DNA of 64,000 bases from Micromonospora olivasterospora (GTDB taxonomy: Bacteria > Actinomycetota > Actinomycetes > Mycobacteriales > Micromonosporaceae). The position numbers were made by a program, and so were the translations under genes. This document shows positions 49,064-57,600 of this stretch, in pieces. The stretch is from the NCBI RefSeq assembly GCF_007830265.1, contig NZ_VLKE01000001.1:2542001-2606000 (forward strand). The letters are read 5' to 3'. Below the pieces are notes generated by a model. The model did no database searches. It saw only the letters and a program-made list of their open reading frames with translations, and was not told where the DNA came from. Position 1 is the first letter of the stretch. Every line of letters begins with the position of its first letter.

Positions 49064-51591
49064 CTCGGACCGCCAACAACGACAGTGAGACCGATCGGCG
49101 GCTACTGCTGCTTGTCGGTCTCGTCGTGTTCACCGCCGCGGTGGCGCTCTTTCTGAGCATTCGTTCCCTCGGGCTCCGAAGTGCGCCGAGTACCCACGAT
49201 CTCGCCACGGCGGCGACGGTCACCTTCCTCGTTGCCGTCGGAGCGACCGTCAACGTCCGGGTCCGCATCCGGGCCACGACCCACGGCATCTCCTGGACCG
49301 AGGTCGCGGCAGTGATCGGGCTCGCGGTGGCGCCCGTGCCCTGGGTGATCCTCGCGACCGGCCTCGGCGTCGGGATAGCCCGTGGGATCGTCCGCGTGGC
49401 ACCCATCAAGCTCGCCTTCGGGGTGGCGAAGGACACCGTGACCGCCGCGGCCGGAGGACTCGTGCTGCTGCTGGCCGGCTGGGCCTGGCCGACGACCGGG
49501 TCCCTCAGTCACGCGGTGCTGACCCTCGTCGCGGCGTACCTGGTCGTGGTGGTGCTGGACGAGGCGCTGACCTTCCCGGTCATCGCCCTCGCCACCAGGA
49601 CCCGGGTACGGGAACTGTTCACCGAGCACTACGACCTGCGCATCGCGAGCGCCATCGCCAGGTTCCTGGTGATCACGTCCACCCTGCTGATCCTCAACCA
49701 CAACCCCAGCTTCCTCATCGTCGTGCCGCCGCTGGTGTTGAGCCTGCACCTCGCCTATTCCAGTCGGGTCCGCAACCGGGCGGAACGGGACGCGTGGCAG
49801 CGGCTGGCGCGCACCACGGACGCGCTCAACGTCGTCGACCTCGACAAGGTCCTCACCACCGCCGTCACCCAGGCCGCCGAGCTCTTCTCCGCCGACGAGG
49901 TCGAGATCGCCCTGCGCGAGGGCGGGCGGACGGTCCGCGGCGCCGCCGGCACCCTCACGTACGACGGCCCGGCCGAGCGGACCAGCACCGTGGACGGGTC
50001 GGTGATCGAGGTACGCCTGGAGGGGCACGACCGCACCGTCGACCTCGGCGCGCTCCGGCTGCGCTTCCGCGGCCCGGTCCAGCTCTCCGAGCGGGAGCAG
50101 TACACCCTGCGTACCTTCGCCTCGGCGCTCTGCACGGCGGTCCGGAACGCCCAGGCGTACGCCGAACTGGCCCGCGTCGCCGGGGAACACGCGTACGCGG
50201 CCACCCACGACGCCCTGACCGGGCTGGCGAACCGCCGGCACCTGCTGGAGCAGGGCGGCGAGCAGCTCGACGCCCGACGTTCCGACGGGATCACCGCGCT
50301 GGTGCTCGTCGACCTCAACCACTTCAAGGAGGTCAACGACACCCTCGGCCACGCCGCCGGGGACCGGGTCCTCACCCAGGTCGCCGACCGGTTGTGCGGC
50401 GCGGCCCGGTCAGGCGACCTGGTGGCCCGCCTGGGCGGCGACGAGTTCGCCGTGCTGCTGCGCGGCCTGCCCGCCCCGGCGGTGGCCGCCCACCGGGCGG
50501 AGGCCCTGCTCGCCGCGCTGCACGAGCCGCTCGACGTCGACGGCATGCGGATCAGCGTGGAGGCCAGCGGCGGCATCGCCGTCGCCCCGGCCAGCGGCGG
50601 TATGCCCGAGCTGCTGCGCCGCGCCGACGTGGCGATGTACCAGGCGAAGCGCGCCGGCCAGCGGATCTCCACGTACGCCCCGACGCGGGACACCGCCGAC
50701 CTCGGCCGGCTGACCCTCGGCGGCGAGGTGCCCCGGGCCGTCGCCGACCACGAGTTCACCGTCAACTTCCAACCGATCGTCGACCTCGGCACCGGCGAGG
50801 TGACCGGCGCGGAGGCGCTGGCCCGGTGGCGCCACCCGGTCCACGGCCTGATCGACCCGCTGCGCTTCCTGGAGGCGGTGGAGCGTTCCGGCCTGCTCCC
50901 GGCGTTCGCCGAGGCAATCCTCGACCAGGCGCTGATCGCGGCGGGCAGCTGGCGCAAGGCCGGCTTCGACCTGCCCGTGGCGGTCAACGTGTCGCCGCGC
51001 AGCCTGCTCGACGCCCGTTTCCCCGGCTCCGTACTGGCCCGGCTGCGCGCCCACGACCTGCCGCCCGACCGGCTCATCCTCGAACTGACCGAGACGCTGG
51101 CGCTCAGCCAGCTCGACATCGTCGACCGGGTGCTCAGCCGGCTGCGCGACGAGGGCGTACGCCTGGCCCTGGACGACTTCGGCACCGGCTACTCCTCGCT
51201 CTCCCTGCTCTCCCGAATCCCCGTGCACGAGCTGAAGATCGACCGCGGCTTCGTGGCGGCGATGGAGGGTTCGGCCGAGGCCGCCGCGGTCATCCGGTCC
51301 ACGCTCGACCTCGGCCGCGGCCTCGACCTCGTCGTGGTCGCCGAGGGCGTGGAGAGCGAGCCGCAGCGCCGCGCGCTCTGGGACCTGGGCTGCGTCGCCG
51401 GGCAGGGTCACCTGTTCGGGCGCCCCGTACCGGCCGGATCGCTGCTCTCGGCCCTGCGGCGCGGCTTCGGCGGGCGTCCCGGCACGCTGGCGCCGCCGCT
51501 GCAGGGCGCGGGCGAGGTGGTCCGCCTCCCGGCCGGCCGGCGCCAGGCCGGGCGGAGTCGCGGGGATCGTCTGCCACACTTGCCCGCGTGA
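49060..51591 (+). CDS. membrane GGDEF-EAL cyclic-di-GMP protein
   Basis: 843 residues. Residues 15-235 hold about seven membrane segments (LLLLVGLVVFTAAVALFL, AAVIGLAVAPVPWVILATG, LVVVVLDEALTFPVIAL and others), then a GAF-like domain to about 375. The diguanylate cyclase domain has an intact active site GGDEF at 459-463. The phosphodiesterase domain has EALARW at 585, ELTETLAL, DDFGTGYSSLSLL, KIDRGFV and VVAEGVES, also intact. Both activities are possible, so the net output depends on the sensor part. GTG 49060 with AGAGGA upstream. The next gene overlaps by four bases. Confidence 0.94.
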   Translation: MTRTANNDSETDRRLLLLVGLVVFTAAVALFLSIRSLGLRSAPSTHDLATAATVTFLVAVGATVNVRVRIRATTHGISWTEVAAVIGLAVAPVPWVILATGLGVGIARGIVRVAPIKLAFGVAKDTVTAAAGGLVLLLAGWAWPTTGSLSHAVLTLVAAYLVVVVLDEALTFPVIALATRTRVRELFTEHYDLRIASAIARFLVITSTLLILNHNPSFLIVVPPLVLSLHLAYSSRVRNRAERDAWQRLARTTDALNVVDLDKVLTTAVTQAAELFSADEVEIALREGGRTVRGAAGTLTYDGPAERTSTVDGSVIEVRLEGHDRTVDLGALRLRFRGPVQLSEREQYTLRTFASALCTAVRNAQAYAELARVAGEHAYAATHDALTGLANRRHLLEQGGEQLDARRSDGITALVLVDLNHFKEVNDTLGHAAGDRVLTQVADRLCGAARSGDLVARLGGDEFAVLLRGLPAPAVAAHRAEALLAALHEPLDVDGMRISVEASGGIAVAPASGGMPELLRRADVAMYQAKRAGQRISTYAPTRDTADLGRLTLGGEVPRAVADHEFTVNFQPIVDLGTGEVTGAEALARWRHPVHGLIDPLRFLEAVERSGLLPAFAEAILDQALIAAGSWRKAGFDLPVAVNVSPRSLLDARFPGSVLARLRAHDLPPDRLILELTETLALSQLDIVDRVLSRLRDEGVRLALDDFGTGYSSLSLLSRIPVHELKIDRGFVAAMEGSAEAAAVIRSTLDLGRGLDLVVVAEGVESEPQRRALWDLGCVAGQGHLFGRPVPAGSLLSALRRGFGGRPGTLAPPLQGAGEVVRLPAGRRQAGRSRGDRLPHLPA

Positions 51592-52880
51592 CCGCCGCCG
51601 TCGACCGCACCTCCCGTACGCCCGGCACCTGGCGGCGGGTCGACGCCGCCGCTGGCGGCCTCGGCCTGGACCTGGGCCTGTACGCCGTCTCCGCCGCGTT
51701 CGCCGCGGTCACCGCCGGCACCTCGACGCTGCTGCCGCACCGCGCCTGGGGAGCCGTCGCGGCGGTCGGCTATCTCCTCGCCGCGCTCGCCGTCGCCGCC
51801 CAACTGGCCGCCCGCCGCCGGGGCCCCGGCTCGGCGCTCGCCGGGCTGCCGGCCCGCTGGGCGGTCACCGGCTTCGCCTGGGCCACCACCGCCCTGCTGC
51901 CCCTGGTCTGGCAGGGCGCGCAGCGGGCGGCCGGCCGCACCGACCGGGCGCAGGAGGAGGTGGTCGTCGTCGAGCACGCCGCCGCCCGGCTGGTCGAGAC
52001 CGGCACCCCGTACCTCGGGCACGACGCGATCGCCGCGCTCCCCGCCGACGAGCGGCTGCTCGCCTACAACCCGTACCAGCCGGGGATGGCGCTGTTCGGC
52101 CTGCCCCGCGCCCTCGCGGACGGCTGGTGGACCGACGCGCGGGTGTGGTTCGCGGTGGGCACCGCCGTCGCCCTCGCGCTGGCCGTGCGCGCCCTGCGCT
52201 CCGCGTCCGCGGCCGGCAGCGCCCCGCAGCCGGCGGTCCTGCGCGGCGTGCAGGCCGCGACCGTACTGCCCGTCTGCGCCCTCACCCTGGCCACCGGCGG
52301 CGACGACCTGCCCGTGCTCGCTCTGTGCCTGCTGGCCCTGGCCCTCGCCGCCGCCGGCCGCCCCGGCCGGGCGGGCCTCGCGATCGGGGCCGCCGGCGCG
52401 CTGAAGCTCTTCGCCTGGCCGGTCGCGCTCGTGCTGATCGCCTGGGCGGCGACCCGTCGGTCCGCGGTACGGCTCGCCGTCGGCGCGCTCGGGCTGCCGG
52501 CGCTCGCCCTGGTCCCGGCCCTGCTCGTCGACCGCGACGCGCTGGTCGAGAACGTGCTGCGCTTCCCCCTCGGCCACGGCCTGGTCACCAGCCCGGCGCA
52601 GTCCCCCTTCCCCGGGCACCTGATCGCGACCGCGCTGCCCGCCGGCCGGGTCGTCGCCGCCGCACTGCTCGTCGCGGTCGGCGTCGGGATCGCCGTCCGG
52701 CTGCTGCGCCGCCCGCCCCGCACGGCCGTCACCACCGCCACCATCTGCGGGTACGGGCTACTCGCCGCGATCCTGCTGATGCCCTCGACCCGCTTCGGGT
52801 ATCTGCTGTACCCGGTCGCCCTGCTGGCCTGGGCCCCCGCCCTGGTCGGCGGCGGTCGGCGCCCCGCCACGGCACCCTGA
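51588..52880 (+). CDS. GT87/DUF2029-like membrane glycosyltransferase
   Basis: 430 residues, about ten membrane segments. ERLLAYNPYQPGMALFGLPRAL and GAAGALKLFAWPVALVLIAWA resemble the loops and K-x-x-P helix of GT-C family 87 enzymes; PSTRFGYLLYPVALLAWAPAL closes it. The catalytic Asp of the first loop is not obvious, so activity is less sure than for the gene at 43672. GTG 51588 lies in a GTGA overlap with the GGDEF-EAL stop, so both are made from one message. Confidence 0.75.
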   Translation: MTAAVDRTSRTPGTWRRVDAAAGGLGLDLGLYAVSAAFAAVTAGTSTLLPHRAWGAVAAVGYLLAALAVAAQLAARRRGPGSALAGLPARWAVTGFAWATTALLPLVWQGAQRAAGRTDRAQEEVVVVEHAAARLVETGTPYLGHDAIAALPADERLLAYNPYQPGMALFGLPRALADGWWTDARVWFAVGTAVALALAVRALRSASAAGSAPQPAVLRGVQAATVLPVCALTLATGGDDLPVLALCLLALALAAAGRPGRAGLAIGAAGALKLFAWPVALVLIAWAATRRSAVRLAVGALGLPALALVPALLVDRDALVENVLRFPLGHGLVTSPAQSPFPGHLIATALPAGRVVAAALLVAVGVGIAVRLLRRPPRTAVTTATICGYGLLAAILLMPSTRFGYLLYPVALLAWAPALVGGGRRPATAP

Positions 52881-52939
52881 GCCGGCCGGTTCCCCGGACT
52901 GCCGGCGCGGCTCGGCCCGCAGGGCGTACACCTTTAGGC

Positions 52940-53572
52940 ATGAGGATCTACCGCAACCGGGACGAAGCCGGCCGGGTGCTCGCCCACCGGCTCGCCGGAC
53001 CGGCCGAACAGCCGGACGTCACCGTGCTCGGGCTGGTTCGCGGTGGGGTGCCGGTGGCCGAGGTCGTCGCCGAGCGGCTCGGCGCGCCCCTCGACGTGCT
53101 GGTGGTACGCAAGCTCGGCGTGCCCTGGGCACCCGAGGTGGCCTTCGGCGCGCTCGGCCCGAACGGCGTCCGGGTGCTCAACGAGATGGTGGCCGCCCGG
53201 CTCGAACCCGACGACGTCGCCGAGGTGCAGCGCCGCGAACAGGCGGAACTGGAGCGGCGGGAACGCCTGTACCGGGCCGGGCGACCCCCGCTGGAGCTGA
53301 CCGGACGCACCGCCGTGGTCGTCGACGACGGCCTGGCCACGGGCGCCACCGCCCGCGCCGCCGTCGCCGTGGCCCGGCAACTGGGCGCCCGCCGGGTGGT
53401 GGTCGCGGTCCCCGTCGGCTCCCAGGAGGCGTTCGAGATGCTGTCCGCCGAGGCCGACGAGGTCGTCTGCGACCAGCGGCCCGTCGACTTCGGCGCGGTC
53501 AGCCAGTACTACGAGGACTTCCACGAGGTCTCCGACGCCGAGGTGACCGAGGCGCTTTCCCCGGCCGGGTGA
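52940..53572 (+). CDS. phosphoribosyltransferase-family protein
   Basis: 210 residues of the type I PRTase fold: LGLVRGGVPVAEVVAERLGAPLDVLVVRKLGVPWAPEVAFGAL at the start, and the PRPP loop TAVVVDDGLATGATARAAVAVARQLGARRVVVAVPV. The C-terminus (EADEVVCDQRPVDFGAVSQYYEDF) matches actinobacterial stand-alone PRTases often tied to dormancy or stress regulons; the base substrate is unknown. ATG 52940. Confidence 0.88.
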   Translation: MRIYRNRDEAGRVLAHRLAGPAEQPDVTVLGLVRGGVPVAEVVAERLGAPLDVLVVRKLGVPWAPEVAFGALGPNGVRVLNEMVAARLEPDDVAEVQRREQAELERRERLYRAGRPPLELTGRTAVVVDDGLATGATARAAVAVARQLGARRVVVAVPVGSQEAFEMLSAEADEVVCDQRPVDFGAVSQYYEDFHEVSDAEVTEALSPAG

Positions 53573-53594
53573 CGGCACCGGGTACCTTCGGGTA

Positions 53595-54005
53595 ATGCAG
53601 CTCACCTGTCCCAAATGCCACGGAGACATGCGCCAGTACGAGCGCAGCGGAGTCGTCATCGACCAGTGCGGCGAGTGCCGGGGGATCTTCCTCGACCGCG
53701 GCGAACTGGAGAAGCTGTTCGAGGCGGAGGCAAACTGGAACCGCCAACAGGCGACGGCCGCCCCGACCTCGGCGCAGCCGGCCCACGCGCCCGGCGGGTA
53801 CCCGCCGCCGCCCCCGCCACCGCCGCCCGCGCACCAGGCGCACCCGCCGCACCAGCCCGGCTACGGCGCGGTGCCCCCGCCCCCACCGCCGCCAACGCAC
53901 GGCTACCCGCCCGCGCCCGCGCCCGCGTACGGCGGGCACTACGGGTACCACGGCCACTACCGCCGCAAGAAGCACCACGGCTTCCTCGGCGAACTGTTCG
54001 ACTGA
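53595..54005 (+). CDS. TFIIB-type zinc-ribbon protein
   Basis: 136 residues. Residues 1-45 form a zinc ribbon (LTCPKCHGDM, then VIDQCGECRGIFLDRGELEKL: two CxxC pairs) of the zf-TFIIB family. The rest is a Pro/His/Gly-rich low-complexity region with long proline runs, ending in a Gly/Tyr/His-rich stretch and KKHHGFLGELFD. Function unknown. ATG 53595, 22 bases after the PRTase gene, possibly the same message. Confidence 0.85.
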   Translation: MQLTCPKCHGDMRQYERSGVVIDQCGECRGIFLDRGELEKLFEAEANWNRQQATAAPTSAQPAHAPGGYPPPPPPPPPAHQAHPPHQPGYGAVPPPPPPPTHGYPPAPAPAYGGHYGYHGHYRRKKHHGFLGELFD

Positions 54006-54215
54006 GCCGGTCAGGACCAGCGGCGGCCGGGCGGGTGTTGGTGGCCCGGTCCCGCGCCGGTCGCCGACCGTGGTTCTGGCCGCCGCTTGGCCCTGGCCTG
54101 CCCCTGACCTGGCCGCCGCCCGGCCCTGGCCTGGTCGCCGCTGGTCGCTGAGGGCGTCCCGGGCGGGTGGGCCGCCGATGTGCCGCGCGGGGCGGTTCGT
54201 GCGAGGCTGCGACAC

Positions 54216-54590
54216 ATGACGGCCGTCGACCAGCACGAGGCCTTGGCCCCCGCGGCCGTCCGGGCGGCCGGCGCGGCCGACCCGGCTGGCTTCGTCACCA
54301 CCCAGGGGCACGTGCTGTGCGTGCCGGACCTGCTCGCCACGCTCACCACCGAGGCGGTCGTGCACCACCTCGATCTGGTGGTGGATCTCCCGGACGCCGT
54401 GCCGCCCGCCGAGCTGCCGGTCCGGGTCGCGGTGACCGCCTTGGCGGGCCTGCTCCCCGACGACGCGGTCCGCCCGGCCGACTGGGACGACCGCGAGTTC
54501 CTGCTGAAGGCCGCCGGCCGGGTGCCCCTGACGGATTCCGACCGGCTCGCGCTCGGCGATGCCGCCGGCTGGTTCCCGTTGATCGGCTGA
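54216..54590 (+). CDS. small protein resembling the C-terminus of an MDMPI/DinB-like protein
   Basis: 124 residues. TTEAVVHHLDLVVDLPDAVPPAELPVRVAVTALAGLLPDD looks like the C-terminal half of actinobacterial maleylpyruvate-isomerase-family proteins (about 250 residues); the metal-binding N-terminal half is missing and the 210 bases upstream hold only short GC-rich repeats. It may be a decayed gene or a genuine small protein. ATG 54216 has a weak GAGG upstream. Confidence 0.45.
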   Translation: MTAVDQHEALAPAAVRAAGAADPAGFVTTQGHVLCVPDLLATLTTEAVVHHLDLVVDLPDAVPPAELPVRVAVTALAGLLPDDAVRPADWDDREFLLKAAGRVPLTDSDRLALGDAAGWFPLIG

Positions 54591-54602
54591 CAGCCCGTCG
54601 AG

Positions 54603-57600
54603 TCAGACGATGGCCATGTCGACGAAGCGGGACAGATGCAGTTGCGCGGCCACGGTGATGCTGTCCGTGGGCCCATTTCGGTGCTTGGCGACAATAAAAT
54701 CCGCTTCACCCGCCCGCGGGGATTCCTTGTCGTAGTAGTCGTCCCGGTGCAGGAGGATCACCACGTCGGCGTCCTGCTCAATCGAATTGTGAGTCGCGAT
54801 GCCGTTGGCGACGAAGTTGTGCTTGCCCAACACCGTAGCGTCATATACATCACGCTCGCCGATCGACTCGATCGAGATGACCTCATCCCAGAAAATGTCG
54901 TTCGTGGCCTGGAGTTCAAGGTCGGCAGAGTCCAGAGCCGCAGCGATCTTGGCAAGCCGGGTCCTGCTCGGTGCCTGCTTCCAGAGGGCGCTCCCACCGA
55001 ATTCGGTGCCAATTGCCTCTGCGACCTCCCGATGACTCATACCCTGGTCAAGCAGGATCTCCCGAACCTTGGACCACACCTCCTTGGGGACCGTGTCCAC
55101 GTTGGTGCTGCTCTTCTGTGACTCCAGCGCAGCCAGCAGCTCAGCGCAGTTGCCCGACCGCTCGCCATGAACCCCTATCTCACGCAGGAACCGAAGCTGG
55201 TCGTCCCGCCCCGAGATGTCCAGCGTGTATTGCGTGCGATAACGACCGACAGGTACAACCTTCAAACGGGCGGTGATGCCGTACCGCAGCAGAAGACGAG
55301 AGATGTCTTCGAGCATTCGTCGGCTAGCGGAAGAGAAGTAGATCCGACCGCCCCGGCCCGACTTGTTGGGACAGACCGACCCCTCGGTTGCCCACAGATG
55401 ACGAAGGAAGATCGTGATCTGCTCCTTGGGCAGCCCGAAGACCCCCTGCGGCACGAACTTCTCGTGCGACCTGAGGCCGAACAATCCAAGCCCGTCCAGC
55501 CACTCGGCGACCGGGTTTCGCCGCCCTCGGGCCGACCGGTAGGGCGCGGGCAGCCGGAGGGTGGTCACGCGGGCAGCGGCACACTCATCCCGCACAGCCG
55601 AGACGCCGAAGTGCTTAGCCGCTTCCGCGACGGCCTGGAGATTCTCCTCGTCACAACTGGCGTACCGGATGGGCTGACGCCGGACGAATGAGCCGTCGCC
55701 CAGCAGATGGGCCAGCAGCACCACCTTTTCCTCGGCCCAGGGCCTGGTCATCAGTGGCGGAGGGACATGCCTCGGCGCCGCGATACGTGCCCCGGCAGCC
55801 AACTCTCCCAGCGGCAGCCAGCCCGCGAAGGTCAGGAAAGGATGGTTGGCTGTGGCATCGATCTGCTTCCCCGATGCCAGGGTCAACCGGAACACCTCGC
55901 GGCTGCCGCTCGGGAAGACGTGAGTCATGGTGCGCGGCGTGTAGCGAAGGCCCTCGTCGAGTGCCCAGACCGGGACGTCCCTGGCCTCGCTGGCAAGCAG
56001 TTCGCCGAGAGTCACCTCGGCGTTGTTGTCAGCGCGAAGAACCCGGGTCTCTGCGGTTAGGCACCCCGACTCACGCAGATCGGACAGTTGCGGTCGCTTG
56101 TCCGTACGCTGCTCCGGCCCACGGTTGAGCTGGCTTACCGCGATGACCGGGCACTCGACCTCCTTGGCCAGCAGCTTGAGGCCACGGGACAGGTCCGCCA
56201 CTTCCTGCTGCCGGCTCTCGGTGCGCTTCGGCGACGTCATGAGCTGGAGATAGTCGACCACGATCAGCTTGAGGTCGTGCTTCTGCTTCAGCCGGCGCGC
56301 CTTGGCCCGGATCTCCATCAGGTTCATACTCGGCGTGTCGTCGACGAAGAGCGGCGCCTCGCTGATCTCGCCCATGCAGCGGGCAAGCTTGGTCCAGTCG
56401 TCGTCCGAGAGCTGCCCGCTGCGCAGCACGTGCAGCGGCACCCGGGCCTCGGCCGAGAGCAGTCGCATGACGATCTCGACCTTGCTCATCTCCAGCGAGA
56501 AGATCGCCGACGCCTGGTTTGCCCTGATGGCCGCGTTCCGAGCGAAGTCCATGCTCGCCGTGCTGTTGTGCGTCGGAATCATGGAACGACCGGCCAGGTA
56601 GAGGTGGTCCGGGTTGTCCACCGTCACGCAGCGGACCGGGACGCTCGGCACCGGCCGCACATCGACGATGTACCGGTGGCCGGTGCGGGCAACGGTGTCG
56701 GTGTGTCGCCGCTGCGCGTGAGCCTGACGCTTACGGGTCAACCAGAACACGTCGTCCGAAGTGCTGAAGTTGAGGTTGTACGCCACCGATGACTCCGGGC
56801 GGCGCCCCTTGACGGCCTTACGGGAAATGGAGCACCGGTAACCGAGGCTGACAACAAGTTCATGCACGTCGTCGGCTAGGCGGGCCGACGTGGTCGTGAA
56901 CTGGACGCTGCCACTGTTGGTGGCGGTGCCGTCAGTGTCGAGAAGGCCGGCCAGCAACGCCCGCCGCTGGCCCTCGGATGAGCGCAGGTACGCCGGTGGA
57001 ATGTGCTTGTTCCCGAGGACGCCTGCGGACCTTAGTAGGCCGGTGAAGGAGCCGCGTGCCGAACGGCAGGTCTGGCAACTCCGAGAAGCGCCCGACATGT
57101 ACTTGAACGGCCTGCCGCAGAACGAACAGTGGGCGCGGGCTGAGGCGTCCACCAGACCTCTCGATTTCCCGCCGCACGACCTGCCACAGGCCCAAACGCC
57201 GGGGCCCTCGGGGGTGAACCGGGTACCGCAGACGACGCACTCGCGGTTCGCCAGCGGCGGAGCCTTCGGAAGCCTGATGCTGTAGCGGTACCGGGTTACG
57301 GAGGACTCCACGACATAGCCGTCCGATTCGATGAACGTCAGGATTTCGGGGTCCGCTGTGGTGAAGGACGACCCAGCAGTGGTTCCGTCCCCCAGCCACG
57401 CGCCGAGCGTATACGGCTCTACCGGCAGGTCTTGGGCCGGCAGCACCAGCGGCCGGGTGTTCTCGACGGCATGGTTGAGCCGCCCGTCGGTCGGGTGCCG
57501 CAGCGTCGCCGCAATGTGTTCGGTGGTCACCGCCCCGTCATGGTTTGCGGTCGTCTCGGCGTTCATCAGCCGGTTCACCCGGTCGAGCAGAGCACCGAAC

